Shown: positions 32,459 to 46,635 of the stretch, one piece after another
Layout of the letters: the number at the start of each line of letters is the position of its first letter
Position numbering within the stretch: position 1 is the first letter of the stretch
Source of the DNA: Croceibacterium sp. TMG7-5b_MA50
GTDB taxonomy: Bacteria; Pseudomonadota; Alphaproteobacteria; Sphingomonadales; Sphingomonadaceae
Length of the DNA stretch: 64,000 nucleotides
Assembly: GCF_039830145.1 (NCBI RefSeq)
Contig: NZ_CP156082.1
Coordinates: forward strand, 1,940,001-2,004,000
Direction: 5' to 3'
The notes under the pieces: generated by a model
What the model saw: the letters and a program-made list of their open reading frames with translations, nothing else
The model's database searches: none
Told to the model about the DNA's origin: nothing
Position numbers and translations under genes: made by a program

Positions 32459-35428
32459 ATGGCATTGACGGGTAGATGGGCTCTGGCGCTGGCAGGTACG
32501 GCCGCGCTGATGACGGGCACGGCGCTGGCGCAGGTGCCGCCGCCATCCCCGGTCGAGCTTCCCGCCGGCGAGCATGTGACGTTCGACGTGAACGAGGGAA
32601 CGTCGATGGCGCTGTCGCTGTCGCCTGACGGGCGGCGGATGGTCATCGACCTGCAGGGCAGCCTGTGGATCCTGCCGGTGGGCGGCGGACGCGCCCGGCG
32701 GATCACCGACTATTTCAATGATGCCCGCCTGCCGGTGTGGTCGCCCGATGGCACAACCATCGCCTTCTCCGGCTATCGCGACGGAACGTGGGACCTCTAC
32801 ACGATCAAGCCGGACGGCAGCGACCTGCGCCATGTGACGCAAGGCGCGGCCGACGACCGCGAACCCGCCTGGTCGCCCGACAGCCGATCGCTCGCCTTCA
32901 GTTCCGACCGCAATGGCAGCACCTACACGATCTGGACGGTGGACCTCGCCAGCGGCACGCTGCGGCAGGTCAGCCCGGGTCTGGGCGAGGACCGGATGCC
33001 GAGCTGGTCCGCCGATGGAACGGAGATCGCCTATAGCAGCCAGCGCGCCACCAGCAGCCTGAAGGCCGTCGCATCCACCGGCGAGGGAGAGGAACGGGTG
33101 CTGCGCGAAGGGGCGGTCCGCTACGATGCGCCGGTCTGGGGGCCGGACGGGCAGTTGGCCTATGTCGCCTATGACCCCGCCGGCAGCCGGCTTGAAGTGG
33201 ACGGCGTGCCCGTCAGCGGCAGCGAGAACGTCTTCCCGTTCCGCCCGGTCTGGCGCGGAGAGGCGCTGTTCTACACCAGCGACGGCCTGATCCGCCGGCG
33301 GCAGGGCAGCCGGATGCGGACAGTGCCCTTCACCGCCCGACTGGAGGTGGTGCGACCGCAATATCAACGCGCCGCGCGCGACTGGGACAGCACGGCGCCG
33401 CAACAGGCGCTCGGCATCCTGAAGCCGACGCTGTCACCCGATGGGCAGAGTATCGCCTTTGTCGCACTGGGCGACCTCTACACCGTGCCGGTCACCGGCG
33501 GCCGGCCGACCAATCTCACCACCGATCACGCGATGGATGCCGATCCCGCCTGGTCGCCTGACGGCAAGTGGATCGCCTGGTCCAGCGACCATGGCGGCGG
33601 GCTGCCGCAATTGTGGCTGCGCAACGTGGCGAGCGGAGAGACGCGGCGGCTGACGAACCTGACGACGCAGCCGCTGGGCGCGGCCTGGTCGCCCGACGGC
33701 AAGCGCATCGCCTTCATCGACGTGGACGGGCGCTGGGGTGTCGCCGGGTTGCAGGTGGTGGACGTGGCGACGGGCGCCGTCACCCGCCTGTCCGCCAGCC
33801 TGCCGCAACCCGGGGAGCCGAGCTGGTCCGCCGATGGGCAGCATGTCGCCATTTCCCTGTCGCGCACGCTGTCCCGCAGCTTCCGCGAGGGCACCAATCA
33901 GGTGGTCGTGTTCCGCGCAGACGGCACGGGGGAGCCGGTGTGGCACGAGCCGCAGCCCGGCACCGGCATCGATACGCGCGGCGGCGGCGGACCGGCCTGG
34001 TCGCCTGACGGCACGCGCATGGCGGCGATCTACGAAGGGTTGCTGAAGGTCTGGTGGGTCGGCCCGGACGGCACCCCGCAGAGCGTACCGCGCGCGCTGA
34101 ACGACGAGATCAGCCATTATCCCACATGGAGCGGCGATGGCCGCACCATCCTGTACCAGAATGCCGAGAAGCTGAAGCTGATCGACGTGGAGACCGGCGC
34201 GATCCGCGACGTGCCGCTGGACCTCAGCTACACCCTGGCGCGTCCGGCCGGGCGGACGATCATCCGCACGGGCGCGCTGGTCGACAGCGTGACGGATGCG
34301 ACGCAGGCGAACAAGGACATCGTGATCGAAGGCAACCGGATCGTGGCGATCCGCGACCGGGATCCGTCACAGGATGCCGGCGCCACGGTGATCGATGCCA
34401 GCACCCTGACCGCGATACCCGGCCTGATCGAGCATCATTCCCACGCGCAGAAGGATTTCGGTGCCGCCGGGCACCGCGCCTGGCTGGCCTATGGCATCAC
34501 CACGGTCCGCGACCCCGGCAATCAGGTGTATAGCGGGATCGAGGATCGCGAGGCGCAGATGGCGGGTGTGCGCATCGGGCCACGTATCTACGCCAACGGC
34601 CCGCTGCTGGAATGGCAGCGCGTATTCTACAAGATGGGTGTCGCCGTCGCCAACCCGCCGCATCTGGAACGGGAACTGGACCGTGCCCGCCGGCTGCGCT
34701 TCGACGTGCTGAAAAGCTACGTCCGCATGCCCGACCTGCAGCAGCGCCGGATCGTGGAGGCGGCGCATGCGATGGGCGTGCCGGTTACCGGGCACGAGAT
34801 CTTCCCTGCCGCGCTGAACGGCGTCGATGCGACGGAGCATACCGGCGCCACCAGCCGCCGCGGCTATTCCCCCAAGCAGGGGCCGCAGGGCCGGTCGTAC
34901 CAGGATGTGATCCAGCTGTTCGGCCGCAGCGGCCGGACCATGACGCCGACGATGTTCGGATCGCTCGGCCCCTATCTGCAGAAGCATCCGGAATACCGCA
35001 GCGACCCGCGCGCGAAGCTATATCCGCAATGGGCGCAGGCGACGGTTACCGGCGATGATCCGATGGCGGCGCTGATCGGACCGCTGATGGCCGGGTCCAT
35101 GCAGTTGGTGAAGGATGCGCATGATGCCGGCGCGCTGATCGCGGCGGGCACCGACACGCTGATCGCCACGAACCTCCATTCGGAAATCGCCACCTATGTC
35201 GATGCCGGCCTGACCCCGTTCCAGGCGCTGCAGACGGTGACGGTGAACGCGGCGAAGTCCCTGAACCTTGATGCCGGCACGCTGGAGCCGGGCAAGCTGG
35301 CCGACATTGTGCTGCTGGACGGCGATCCGCGCAGCGACATCGCCAACACCTTCAAGGTCAGGCAGGTGATGGTGAACGGCGTGCTTTATACAGGGGAGCA
35401 GCTGCTGACCGAGGATTCCGACGATTAG
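32459..35428 (+). CDS. Exported amidohydrolase with N-terminal TolB-like propeller
   Basis: This 989-residue protein begins with a signal peptide (ALALAGTAALMTGTALAQ). Residues about 40-600 hold repeated PD40/TolB units (VWSPDGTTIAFSG, AWSPDSRSLAFSS, AWSPDGKRIAFID). Residues 610-985 are a metal-dependent amidohydrolase with H660-x-H662 (PGLIEHHSH), VTGHEIF, ATEHTG and AAGTDT. Relatives hydrolyse acyl-amino acids, dipeptides or cyclic amides; the substrate is not readable. GGGGGA precedes ATG 32459. It converges on the TonB receptor gene across a 16-bp hairpin. Confidence 0.87.
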   Translation: MALTGRWALALAGTAALMTGTALAQVPPPSPVELPAGEHVTFDVNEGTSMALSLSPDGRRMVIDLQGSLWILPVGGGRARRITDYFNDARLPVWSPDGTTIAFSGYRDGTWDLYTIKPDGSDLRHVTQGAADDREPAWSPDSRSLAFSSDRNGSTYTIWTVDLASGTLRQVSPGLGEDRMPSWSADGTEIAYSSQRATSSLKAVASTGEGEERVLREGAVRYDAPVWGPDGQLAYVAYDPAGSRLEVDGVPVSGSENVFPFRPVWRGEALFYTSDGLIRRRQGSRMRTVPFTARLEVVRPQYQRAARDWDSTAPQQALGILKPTLSPDGQSIAFVALGDLYTVPVTGGRPTNLTTDHAMDADPAWSPDGKWIAWSSDHGGGLPQLWLRNVASGETRRLTNLTTQPLGAAWSPDGKRIAFIDVDGRWGVAGLQVVDVATGAVTRLSASLPQPGEPSWSADGQHVAISLSRTLSRSFREGTNQVVVFRADGTGEPVWHEPQPGTGIDTRGGGGPAWSPDGTRMAAIYEGLLKVWWVGPDGTPQSVPRALNDEISHYPTWSGDGRTILYQNAEKLKLIDVETGAIRDVPLDLSYTLARPAGRTIIRTGALVDSVTDATQANKDIVIEGNRIVAIRDRDPSQDAGATVIDASTLTAIPGLIEHHSHAQKDFGAAGHRAWLAYGITTVRDPGNQVYSGIEDREAQMAGVRIGPRIYANGPLLEWQRVFYKMGVAVANPPHLERELDRARRLRFDVLKSYVRMPDLQQRRIVEAAHAMGVPVTGHEIFPAALNGVDATEHTGATSRRGYSPKQGPQGRSYQDVIQLFGRSGRTMTPTMFGSLGPYLQKHPEYRSDPRAKLYPQWAQATVTGDDPMAALIGPLMAGSMQLVKDAHDAGALIAAGTDTLIATNLHSEIATYVDAGLTPFQALQTVTVNAAKSLNLDAGTLEPGKLADIVLLDGDPRSDIANTFKVRQVMVNGVLYTGEQLLTEDSDD

Positions 35429-35432
35429 ACGA

Positions 35433-35470
35433 TCCGATCTTCCCCATCATTGACGATGGGGAGGATCGGA
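35433..35470. terminator. 16-bp hairpin between convergent amidohydrolase and receptor genes
   Basis: The arm 35433-35448 pairs with 35455-35470, 16 pairs including one G-T, around a 6-base loop. It lies between two convergent stops and may serve both directions. No T-run follows. The core TCCCCAT/ATGGGGAGGAT is shared with the hairpin at 12338-12366. Confidence 0.6.
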
Positions 35471-35476
35471 CTGACA

Positions 35477-38400
35477 TCAGAACTCCTTGCTCAGGCCCAC
35501 ATACCAGTATCGCGCCTGCGGCTGGTACAGACTGCTGAGGTACCCGCCGGAGGCGAAAGGCGGGTTCTTGTCGGTGAAGTTGCGCACGCCAAGCTGCACC
35601 GTGGTGCCATCCAGCGACCCGGCAGTCTCGTCGAAGGCGTACTGGACATAGGCGTTCGCCGTCGTCTGCCCCTTCACGATGAATGGGTTCGCCTGCGCGT
35701 CGCGCACCGCGTTCTGGTACACATCGTCGATGAACTGGGTGAACAGGCCGATTGTAACCGCGTCCTTCCTCCAGGTGAAGGTGCCCGACAGGCGCCAGGC
35801 GGGCTGCCCATCCTGCCCGACCACGTCGCCGCCGCCCTGCACCGGCACGCCGATATTGATCTGGCCGGCCCCCTGCGCGGCGATGATCTGCTGCACCGGC
35901 GCCGGCGCATCGACAAAGTACTCGATCAGGTGCGCGGCGTTGACGTTGAACGAGAAGTCACCCGCATTGTCGGTGCCGATACGATAGTCGACGTTGATGT
36001 CGAGGCCCTGCACCGTCACCGGCAGCAGGTTCTCGAAATTGGCGACCACGTACAGCAGCTCGCCCACGGGCTGTAGCCCGGTCCCGGCGACCAGTGCGAT
36101 GTCGTCCGCGGTGGGATCGCGACGAACCACGTTGGGGTTGCTGCTGCCAGCCACCCGCAGCGCGTAATCGAGGTTGAGCCCGTTCTGGTAATCCAGCAGG
36201 CCAACGACGTTGTTCTGCCGGATGCGCCAGCGATCGACCGTCAGCGTCAGGTCGCCCCAGCCCGCCGGCAGCGGGGGAGTCAAAACCGCGCCATAACTCC
36301 AGCTGGTGGATTCCTCGGGCACCAGGTTCGGGTTGCCGCCCGAGCGGCGCAGGACGGAGATGTTGCGGTTGCATTGTGAGAAGTTGGCGATCCGCCCGGC
36401 GCGCAGGTCCGCCTCGCACAGGGTGTAGTCGATGCCGGTGTTCACCCGGTCCAGCGTGGAGGTGTTGATCACCTCCAGGTTTGGCGCGCGGAAGCCTTGC
36501 GACCATGACCCGCGCAGGCGCAAGCCATCCACCACCTCGACAAAGCCGGCGACCTTGGGCTTGGCCACGCTGCCGACGTCACTGTAATCCTCGTACCGGC
36601 CGGCCAGCTGCAGTTCGAGCGAACGGATCGGCCATTCCATTTCCGGGCTGATCAACGGCACGGCCGCTTCCAGATAGGCGGATTTCACGTTGCGCTTACC
36701 ATATACGTCCGGGCTGGGGCTGTGGCCGATCAGGTCCGAACCGTAGAAGATGCCGGTGACCGCATCGGTGTAGGTCGTGTCCACGCCGGCAATGCCGCCC
36801 TGGTACGTGCTGCGATCGTCGCGGTAGCTTTCGCGGCGCCACTCGATGCCGGCGGCAAGGCCGATGCTGTTGCCGCCCCACAAGTCCAGCAGATCAGGCC
36901 GCGACAGCTTCAGGTCCCACAACGCCAGCGTGGTCTTCGTGCGGCGCGTTGCCGCGATCTGGAAGCTGGCGATCGTGGCGGGGTCGTTGATCGAGCTGTC
37001 GCCCACCCCCGGGTTAAGCGGATCGCCGCCGTTGAACGGGTTGTACGCGTCGGGCGTCGTGCGGTTGATCGCCCGTTGCAGCAGCGTGTTGGAGATGCCC
37101 TCTGCCGTGTCCTTCGCCGTGGCCCAGCTGTAGAGGCCGGCGGTTTCCCAGTCGAACCCCAGCACCTCGCCCCGCAGACCGCCCAGGAAGCGGTACTGGT
37201 TGTTGGTCACGCGCACGTCTCGGGGGCCGGAATCGACGTAGTTGAGGGAGGAGATCGTCACCGGCAGGCCTGCGGCGGGGATGTTCAGCCCCGGCAAGCG
37301 GTTGGGGGAGCCGACCGGGCCGAGCGGGTTCCAGTAGGCATTCGCCGCCACGGTGATCGGGATGTTCGCCAGGCTGGCGCCTGACGCGATGACCGCGTTC
37401 GTCTGCGCGGTGTAGAAACCGCTCTCGCCGAAGAACTCCACATCATCGGTCAATTCGTATCGGCCGAACAGGAAGGCGTTGAACCGCTCCACCGAAGGCT
37501 GCGTGGTCAGTTCGGGGAAGGTGGCGGCGGAATCGAAGCGGAGGTTCGCATCAACGTTGGCCATCTCCGTGGTGCCGACGCCGTTGTCGTAACACACGCC
37601 GGGCGTACCGCTGGCCGCGACGCAGCCGGGATTGCCGGTCGGCTGGTTGTGGAACTGGCGGCTGGCATTGGTCAGCGCGGCGCCATTGCTGGTGATGATC
37701 CCGCTGCCCGCCGCACGGAAGGTGCCCCACGGGGTGCTGGTGCCGGTGCCGTTGAAGGCCGCTCCATTGGCGAACGGCGTTCCCGCCACGCGATAGCGGC
37801 GGTCGGAGATGGCGGTGTATTCCTGGTCGCTCTGCAGTAGCTGCGACTTCGTGGCATAAGCCAGCGTCAGCGTCACATTGCCGCGCCCGTCGGCGAAGTC
37901 GGTGCCACCCACGCCGCTGACCTGCAATTCGCGCAGGGAGGTCCCCTCCGCCAGGCCGAGCTGCGAGTCCAGCCGGAGACCGGTATAATCGGTCCGCAGC
38001 ACGTTGTTGACGACACCCGCCACTGCGTCAGATCCGTAAAGCGCAGCTGCACCGTCACGCAGCACCTCCACCCGCTGGATGGCGGGCACGGGGATGGCGT
38101 TGGCGTTGTACCCGAAGGTGGGCACGCCCGAATCGATCACCCCGGTGATCGCCTGGCTGGTCGGGTGCAGCACGGTCCGCCGGCCGTTCAGCAGCACCAG
38201 CGTGTTGCCCTGCCCCAGACCGCGCAGGCTGATGGTGGACACGTCGCCGCGCGCGGCGTTGGCGTTGCCGCCGCCCAGCACCTGTTCGTTGAAGGTGACG
38301 GAGCCCAGCTGCGGGATGGAGCGGAACAGGTCTGCGCCGGACACCGCCGCCACCGCGTCGATCTGCTCCTCCCCCACGACATTGATCGGCAGCGCGCCCG

Positions 38401-38608
38401 CCAGGTTGGCACCGCGGATCTGGCTGCCGGTGACGATGATCTCGTCCAGCGCCGTCTCCTCCTCCGCCATGTCGGCCGGGGGTGCGGTGGAGGGGACCGG
38501 CAGATCCTGCGCGGTCTGCGCCGCTGCGGGTAGCGCGGTCGCCATCCCGGCGACGGCGAGCAGGCTGGCGCCCGCCAGGGCGGAGGTGCGGAGGCGTGTG
38601 TGTTGCAT
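35477..38608 (-). CDS. TonB-dependent outer-membrane receptor
   Basis: The protein has 1043 residues with a signal peptide (cleaved near AAAQTAQ), a TonB-box-like ALDEIIVTG and a plug domain (LFRSIPQLGSVTF, STISLRGLGQGNTLVLLNGRRT, VEVLRDGAAALYGSDAVAGVVN). A large 22-strand-type barrel ends in YWYVGLSKEF with the C-terminal Phe. It actively imports a large or scarce solute across the outer membrane using TonB energy. The length and N terminus fit the sphingomonad/Xanthomonas-type receptors associated with oligosaccharide or peptide uptake. Neighbours suggest peptides or plant oligosaccharides; no siderophore genes are adjacent. Confidence 0.95.
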   Translation of the reverse strand: MQHTRLRTSALAGASLLAVAGMATALPAAAQTAQDLPVPSTAPPADMAEEETALDEIIVTGSQIRGANLAGALPINVVGEEQIDAVAAVSGADLFRSIPQLGSVTFNEQVLGGGNANAARGDVSTISLRGLGQGNTLVLLNGRRTVLHPTSQAITGVIDSGVPTFGYNANAIPVPAIQRVEVLRDGAAALYGSDAVAGVVNNVLRTDYTGLRLDSQLGLAEGTSLRELQVSGVGGTDFADGRGNVTLTLAYATKSQLLQSDQEYTAISDRRYRVAGTPFANGAAFNGTGTSTPWGTFRAAGSGIITSNGAALTNASRQFHNQPTGNPGCVAASGTPGVCYDNGVGTTEMANVDANLRFDSAATFPELTTQPSVERFNAFLFGRYELTDDVEFFGESGFYTAQTNAVIASGASLANIPITVAANAYWNPLGPVGSPNRLPGLNIPAAGLPVTISSLNYVDSGPRDVRVTNNQYRFLGGLRGEVLGFDWETAGLYSWATAKDTAEGISNTLLQRAINRTTPDAYNPFNGGDPLNPGVGDSSINDPATIASFQIAATRRTKTTLALWDLKLSRPDLLDLWGGNSIGLAAGIEWRRESYRDDRSTYQGGIAGVDTTYTDAVTGIFYGSDLIGHSPSPDVYGKRNVKSAYLEAAVPLISPEMEWPIRSLELQLAGRYEDYSDVGSVAKPKVAGFVEVVDGLRLRGSWSQGFRAPNLEVINTSTLDRVNTGIDYTLCEADLRAGRIANFSQCNRNISVLRRSGGNPNLVPEESTSWSYGAVLTPPLPAGWGDLTLTVDRWRIRQNNVVGLLDYQNGLNLDYALRVAGSSNPNVVRRDPTADDIALVAGTGLQPVGELLYVVANFENLLPVTVQGLDINVDYRIGTDNAGDFSFNVNAAHLIEYFVDAPAPVQQIIAAQGAGQINIGVPVQGGGDVVGQDGQPAWRLSGTFTWRKDAVTIGLFTQFIDDVYQNAVRDAQANPFIVKGQTTANAYVQYAFDETAGSLDGTTVQLGVRNFTDKNPPFASGGYLSSLYQPQARYWYVGLSKEF

Positions 38609-38915
38609 GGCCGAAGGTCACCCGTTGCGGCGCGATCGCGTGCCCCAACCCGCGACGGCGATAAGAACATGGCGGTGGGACCCGCGCTCCTGACGCGGGA
38701 TCCCGACATCCCCCTGCAGCCCGCTGCTGCCCCCTGTTTCGGTGGCGATCGCCTGCCCCAGGCGAATCAACCCCGTTGCGGCAAAGATCACCAGATTGTG
38801 CAACTAATCAACAAATTTCAGAAGATATTTGTTTCTAGCTTGCCTTGTTGCGACGGTTTTGCGCATGTTAATGGCCGAAGGCGGGTGAAACATCCCGTCA
38901 TACGGGGGCGCGCAG
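38609..38915. promoter_or_regulatory. 307-base divergent promoter region, receptor and GGT
   Basis: No gene is present. The right part (about 38795-38880) is noticeably AT-richer than the surroundings and contains AACAAAT (38811-38817) with its inverted copy ATTTGTT (38828-38834). This is where promoters for both divergent genes are expected. Confidence 0.5.
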
Positions 38916-40802
38916 ATGGACGGTTTGGATACACGACACGGGTGGAGCCGGCGGCAGATGGGCGCGCTCGCGCTGGGCAGCGGCATGGCGGCCATGTTGG
39001 CGCCCTCCGCCGGGCTGGCACAGGCCGGCCCTACCGAAACCGCCCCGCAGCCGGCCGAACCCACCCGGCTGGTCAGCGCGGGCGAGACGCTGAGGCCGGA
39101 GATCGTGGGTCAGTTCGGCATTGTCGCCGCCGGGCGGCATTATGCGTGCGCGGCGGGCATGCGGCTGCTGATGGCCGGCGGCAACGCAACGGATGCGGGC
39201 GTCGCCGCCGTGTTTGCCGCCGCCGTGACCGAGATCAGCCATTTCGGCTTCGGCGGGGAAGCGCCGACGATGATCTTCGATACCGCCACCAACCGCGCCG
39301 TCGCCATCAGCGGCCAGGGCACTGCGCCCGCGCTCGCCACGCCGGACCGCTTCGCCGCCGCCGGGATCATCCCCGGCAATGGCCCGGATGCCGGCACCGT
39401 GCCGGCCGTGGTCGATGCCATGGCGCTGGCGCTGGAGGTGAACGGCACAAAATCGCTGGCGGAGGTCATGCAACCGGCGATCGAGTTGGCCGACGGCTTT
39501 GTCATGTACAACTTCCTGGCGGAGGTGTTCGCCAGCCAGCAGCGGGCGACATCCCGCTTCGCCGATGCCTACCGCACCTACTACCCCCAGGGTAAGCTGC
39601 CGGTGGTGGGGGAGCTGTTCCGCCAGCCCAGTCTGGCGCGAACGCTGCGCACCATCGCACAGGCGGACGCGGCGGTGCTGGCGCAGGGCGGCGACCGGCT
39701 GGCGGCGATCCGTGCCGGGCGCGACGCCTTCTATACCGGCGACATCGCCCGCCGGATTGGTGCTGCGGTGGAACGGGATGGCGGGGCGATGCGCTATGCC
39801 GACCTTGCCAGCTATCGCGGCAAGGTGGAGGAACCGCTGCGCGCATCCGTCTTCGGGCACGAAGTGCTGAAATGCGGCTGGTGGAGCCAAGGGCCGGCCT
39901 TGCTGATGGCGCTGAACATCGCGGAGGCGGCCGGCATCGCGCAGATGGAGCCGGGCAGCGCGCGCTACCTCCACACGCTGGCCGAGGCCATCAAGCTGGC
40001 ATTCGACGATCGCAACGCCTTCTTCGGCGATCCCGACTTCGTGGCCGTGCCGGGCGATGCGCTGCTGTCCAAGGATTATGCCCGCGCCCGCGCGGCCCAG
40101 ATCGGCCCGCGCGCCTCCGTCGCGCATCGCTATGGCGATCCGTGGGCGATTGAGGGCGGCACGCGGCCGGTGGCCTTCGTGCCGCGCCGGCTGACCCCGC
40201 CCGCCGGTCCCACCGCCGATACCACGGCGATCGAGGTCGTCGATGCGGCGGGCAACCTGTTCAGTTGCACACCCAGTTCCGGCTGGCTGCTGGGCGGCGC
40301 CTACATCGCCGGTGATACAGGCGTGCCGCTGAGCAATCGCATGACGATCTTCGACCTCGATCCTACCAGCCCCAACGTTCTGGCCCCCGGCAAGCGGCCG
40401 CGCACCACCTTGTCGCCCACGCTGGTGCTGAAGGACGGCAAGCCGCATCTGGCGATCGGCACGCCAGGCGGGGACAACCAGGACCAGCAGATCGCCAACG
40501 TCCTGCTGCGGACCATGGCATACGGCCAGCCGCTGCAAGCCGCGATCGAGGCGCCGCGGATCAATTCCAACCATTTCCACGGCTCCTTCGGCGCAAAGGT
40601 CGACGCACCGGGAGAGCTGGAGATCGAGGATCGCGTGCCGGCGGAGGTGCGGCAGGAGCTGACCGCGATGGGACACAAGCTGGATGTGCTTGGCCCCTAT
40701 GGCGTCAGCACCGGGATCGTCGCGGCGGGCGTGGCGCCGGGCATGACTACCCTGCGCGGCGGTGCGGACGTGCGGCGCGAACGCTACGTCTTCGGATGGT
40801 GA
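38916..40802 (+). CDS. Gamma-glutamyltransferase family protein
   Basis: This 628-residue Ntn-hydrolase precursor has a twin-arginine-like signal (SRRQMGALALGSGMAA). The large-subunit region has the expected GGNATDAGVAA motif. The self-cleavage site is at ADTTAIEVVD, with catalytic Thr436 becoming the N terminus of the small subunit. The His of the usual TTH is Ala here, and TPGGDNQDQQI precedes the C terminus. It cleaves or transfers gamma-glutamyl groups (glutathione and related peptides) or acts as a broader acylase. The divergent receptor and the neighbouring amidohydrolase suggest peptide or amide scavenging. Confidence 0.9.
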   Translation: MDGLDTRHGWSRRQMGALALGSGMAAMLAPSAGLAQAGPTETAPQPAEPTRLVSAGETLRPEIVGQFGIVAAGRHYACAAGMRLLMAGGNATDAGVAAVFAAAVTEISHFGFGGEAPTMIFDTATNRAVAISGQGTAPALATPDRFAAAGIIPGNGPDAGTVPAVVDAMALALEVNGTKSLAEVMQPAIELADGFVMYNFLAEVFASQQRATSRFADAYRTYYPQGKLPVVGELFRQPSLARTLRTIAQADAAVLAQGGDRLAAIRAGRDAFYTGDIARRIGAAVERDGGAMRYADLASYRGKVEEPLRASVFGHEVLKCGWWSQGPALLMALNIAEAAGIAQMEPGSARYLHTLAEAIKLAFDDRNAFFGDPDFVAVPGDALLSKDYARARAAQIGPRASVAHRYGDPWAIEGGTRPVAFVPRRLTPPAGPTADTTAIEVVDAAGNLFSCTPSSGWLLGGAYIAGDTGVPLSNRMTIFDLDPTSPNVLAPGKRPRTTLSPTLVLKDGKPHLAIGTPGGDNQDQQIANVLLRTMAYGQPLQAAIEAPRINSNHFHGSFGAKVDAPGELEIEDRVPAEVRQELTAMGHKLDVLGPYGVSTGIVAAGVAPGMTTLRGGADVRRERYVFGW

Positions 40803-40805
40803 CGC

Positions 40806-42094
40806 TCACGGCATGACAAGGCGCAGCACGGTGGGTTCGCTGATGTCCTCCCGCGCGAGATCGCGGTTGGGCGGCAAGGTGGCCCAAGCGATGGCGATGC
40901 CCGATCCGTCCTCCACCGTGTTGAGCACGTTACCCGGTGGCACGGCGATGCTGCCAGCAAGCCGCGTGGCAAGGCGCGTGCCCGGCCGCTCCTCGATCCG
41001 CGCCAGCGTCGCGGCGTCCAGCACCAAGTCGATCGGCTGCCCGTCCCGCGCCACCGATACCAGCACCCGGTCAGTCCCTTCAGGCTTCGCGCCCGTGACG
41101 AACAGCCGGCTGTCGAGCGAGCCACCGCCGCCGAAATCCCAGCGGAAGCCCTGCCAGTCGCTCACCTGCGCGTGTCGCCACCCACCCGGCTCGCGCCGGG
41201 CAAGAAAGATCTGCGTGTCGCCGGCCGCGTCGAATTTGTGGTAGGTGATGGTTACCCGGCCCGCCGGGTCGAAGCCCACCACCGTGTTGTTGTTGATCAT
41301 GCCCCCGCCCACCGGCACGGGATCGACGATTTCTGCGTCCGCCAGCCGGATCGGCAGGCGCAGCGGCGTACCATCCGACCGCTCCCACCGGATGAGATCG
41401 CGGCTGCGGGCATATGATAGGTCATGGTTGGTGGCCGCGTCCGGCGTCTCGCGCCAGACCCAGGCCAGATGGAACCAGCCGCCCGGGCCCAGCGTCGGCC
41501 CCACGAAATAGGCGTTGCGCTGCCCCTCCCCATCCACCAGCGGCGTGGCGAGCAGCGGCTGCCAGTTACCGGTCGCTGGGTCGTAGCGATTGTATATCTC
41601 GTTCCCGTTGCCGCTGCCACCGTCGCGGTACTTGAAGATCAGCCGGCCATCGGCGTCGCGCAGGAACACCGGATAGGTCATCCGGCGCTCCAGCCCGGCA
41701 TCGGCCATCACCGCCACCCGGTGCAGCGTGCGCACATCGCCCCCATCGTTGGTGCGGTAATAGACAAGCGGATCGTTGTGCATGTTGGCGATGACATGCA
41801 CCACGCCCGCCGCATCCACGGCCATCGCAATGGCATTGTGACTGTCCCAGCCGGTCCAGCTGTCGACCTTGTGATAGGTCCAGTACGATCCGTCACGCGG
41901 TCGCCGGGCAACGGTCAGCTGGCGATTGGCATCGTAATAGGCGACGAGGATCGCCCGGTCGGTTACGGCAAGGGCGAACGGCACATAATGCGCCGACCAG
42001 ACCCGATCGATCGCCTCCATCCCGCTTGGCGGCGCGGCGGCGCCAGCCAGTGCGACCATCGCGGCAATGGCCAGCAGCGCGCGGCCCGCCCGCT

Positions 42095-42098
<4 letters not shown>
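40806..42098 (-). CDS. BNR-4 repeat protein, possible PL24/25-like lyase
   Basis: This 430-residue exported protein has a signal peptide (RALLAIAAMVALAGAAA). The body is a beta-propeller of the BNR_4 type, with the characteristic DSHNAIAMAVDAAGVVHVI, MHNDPLVYYRT, RMTYPVFLRDADGRLIFKYR and GQRNAYFVGPTLG segments. This family includes ulvan lyases (PL24/PL25) and relatives acting on uronate-rhamnose polymers. A GTG start at 42098 overlaps the stop of the GH105 gene in GTGA, so it is coupled to an enzyme that removes unsaturated uronate ends, fitting a lyase-hydrolase pair. The exact polymer is inferred. Confidence 0.75.
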
Positions 42099-46632
<4,534 letters not shown>

Positions 46633-46635
46633 CCC

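Noticed and set aside
30380-33403. A 1007-codon open frame on the minus strand opposite the sugar-dehydrogenase and amidohydrolase genes
   Set aside because: It crosses two well-supported genes and their gap, has no signal, membrane or domain pattern, and looks like an antisense artefact.
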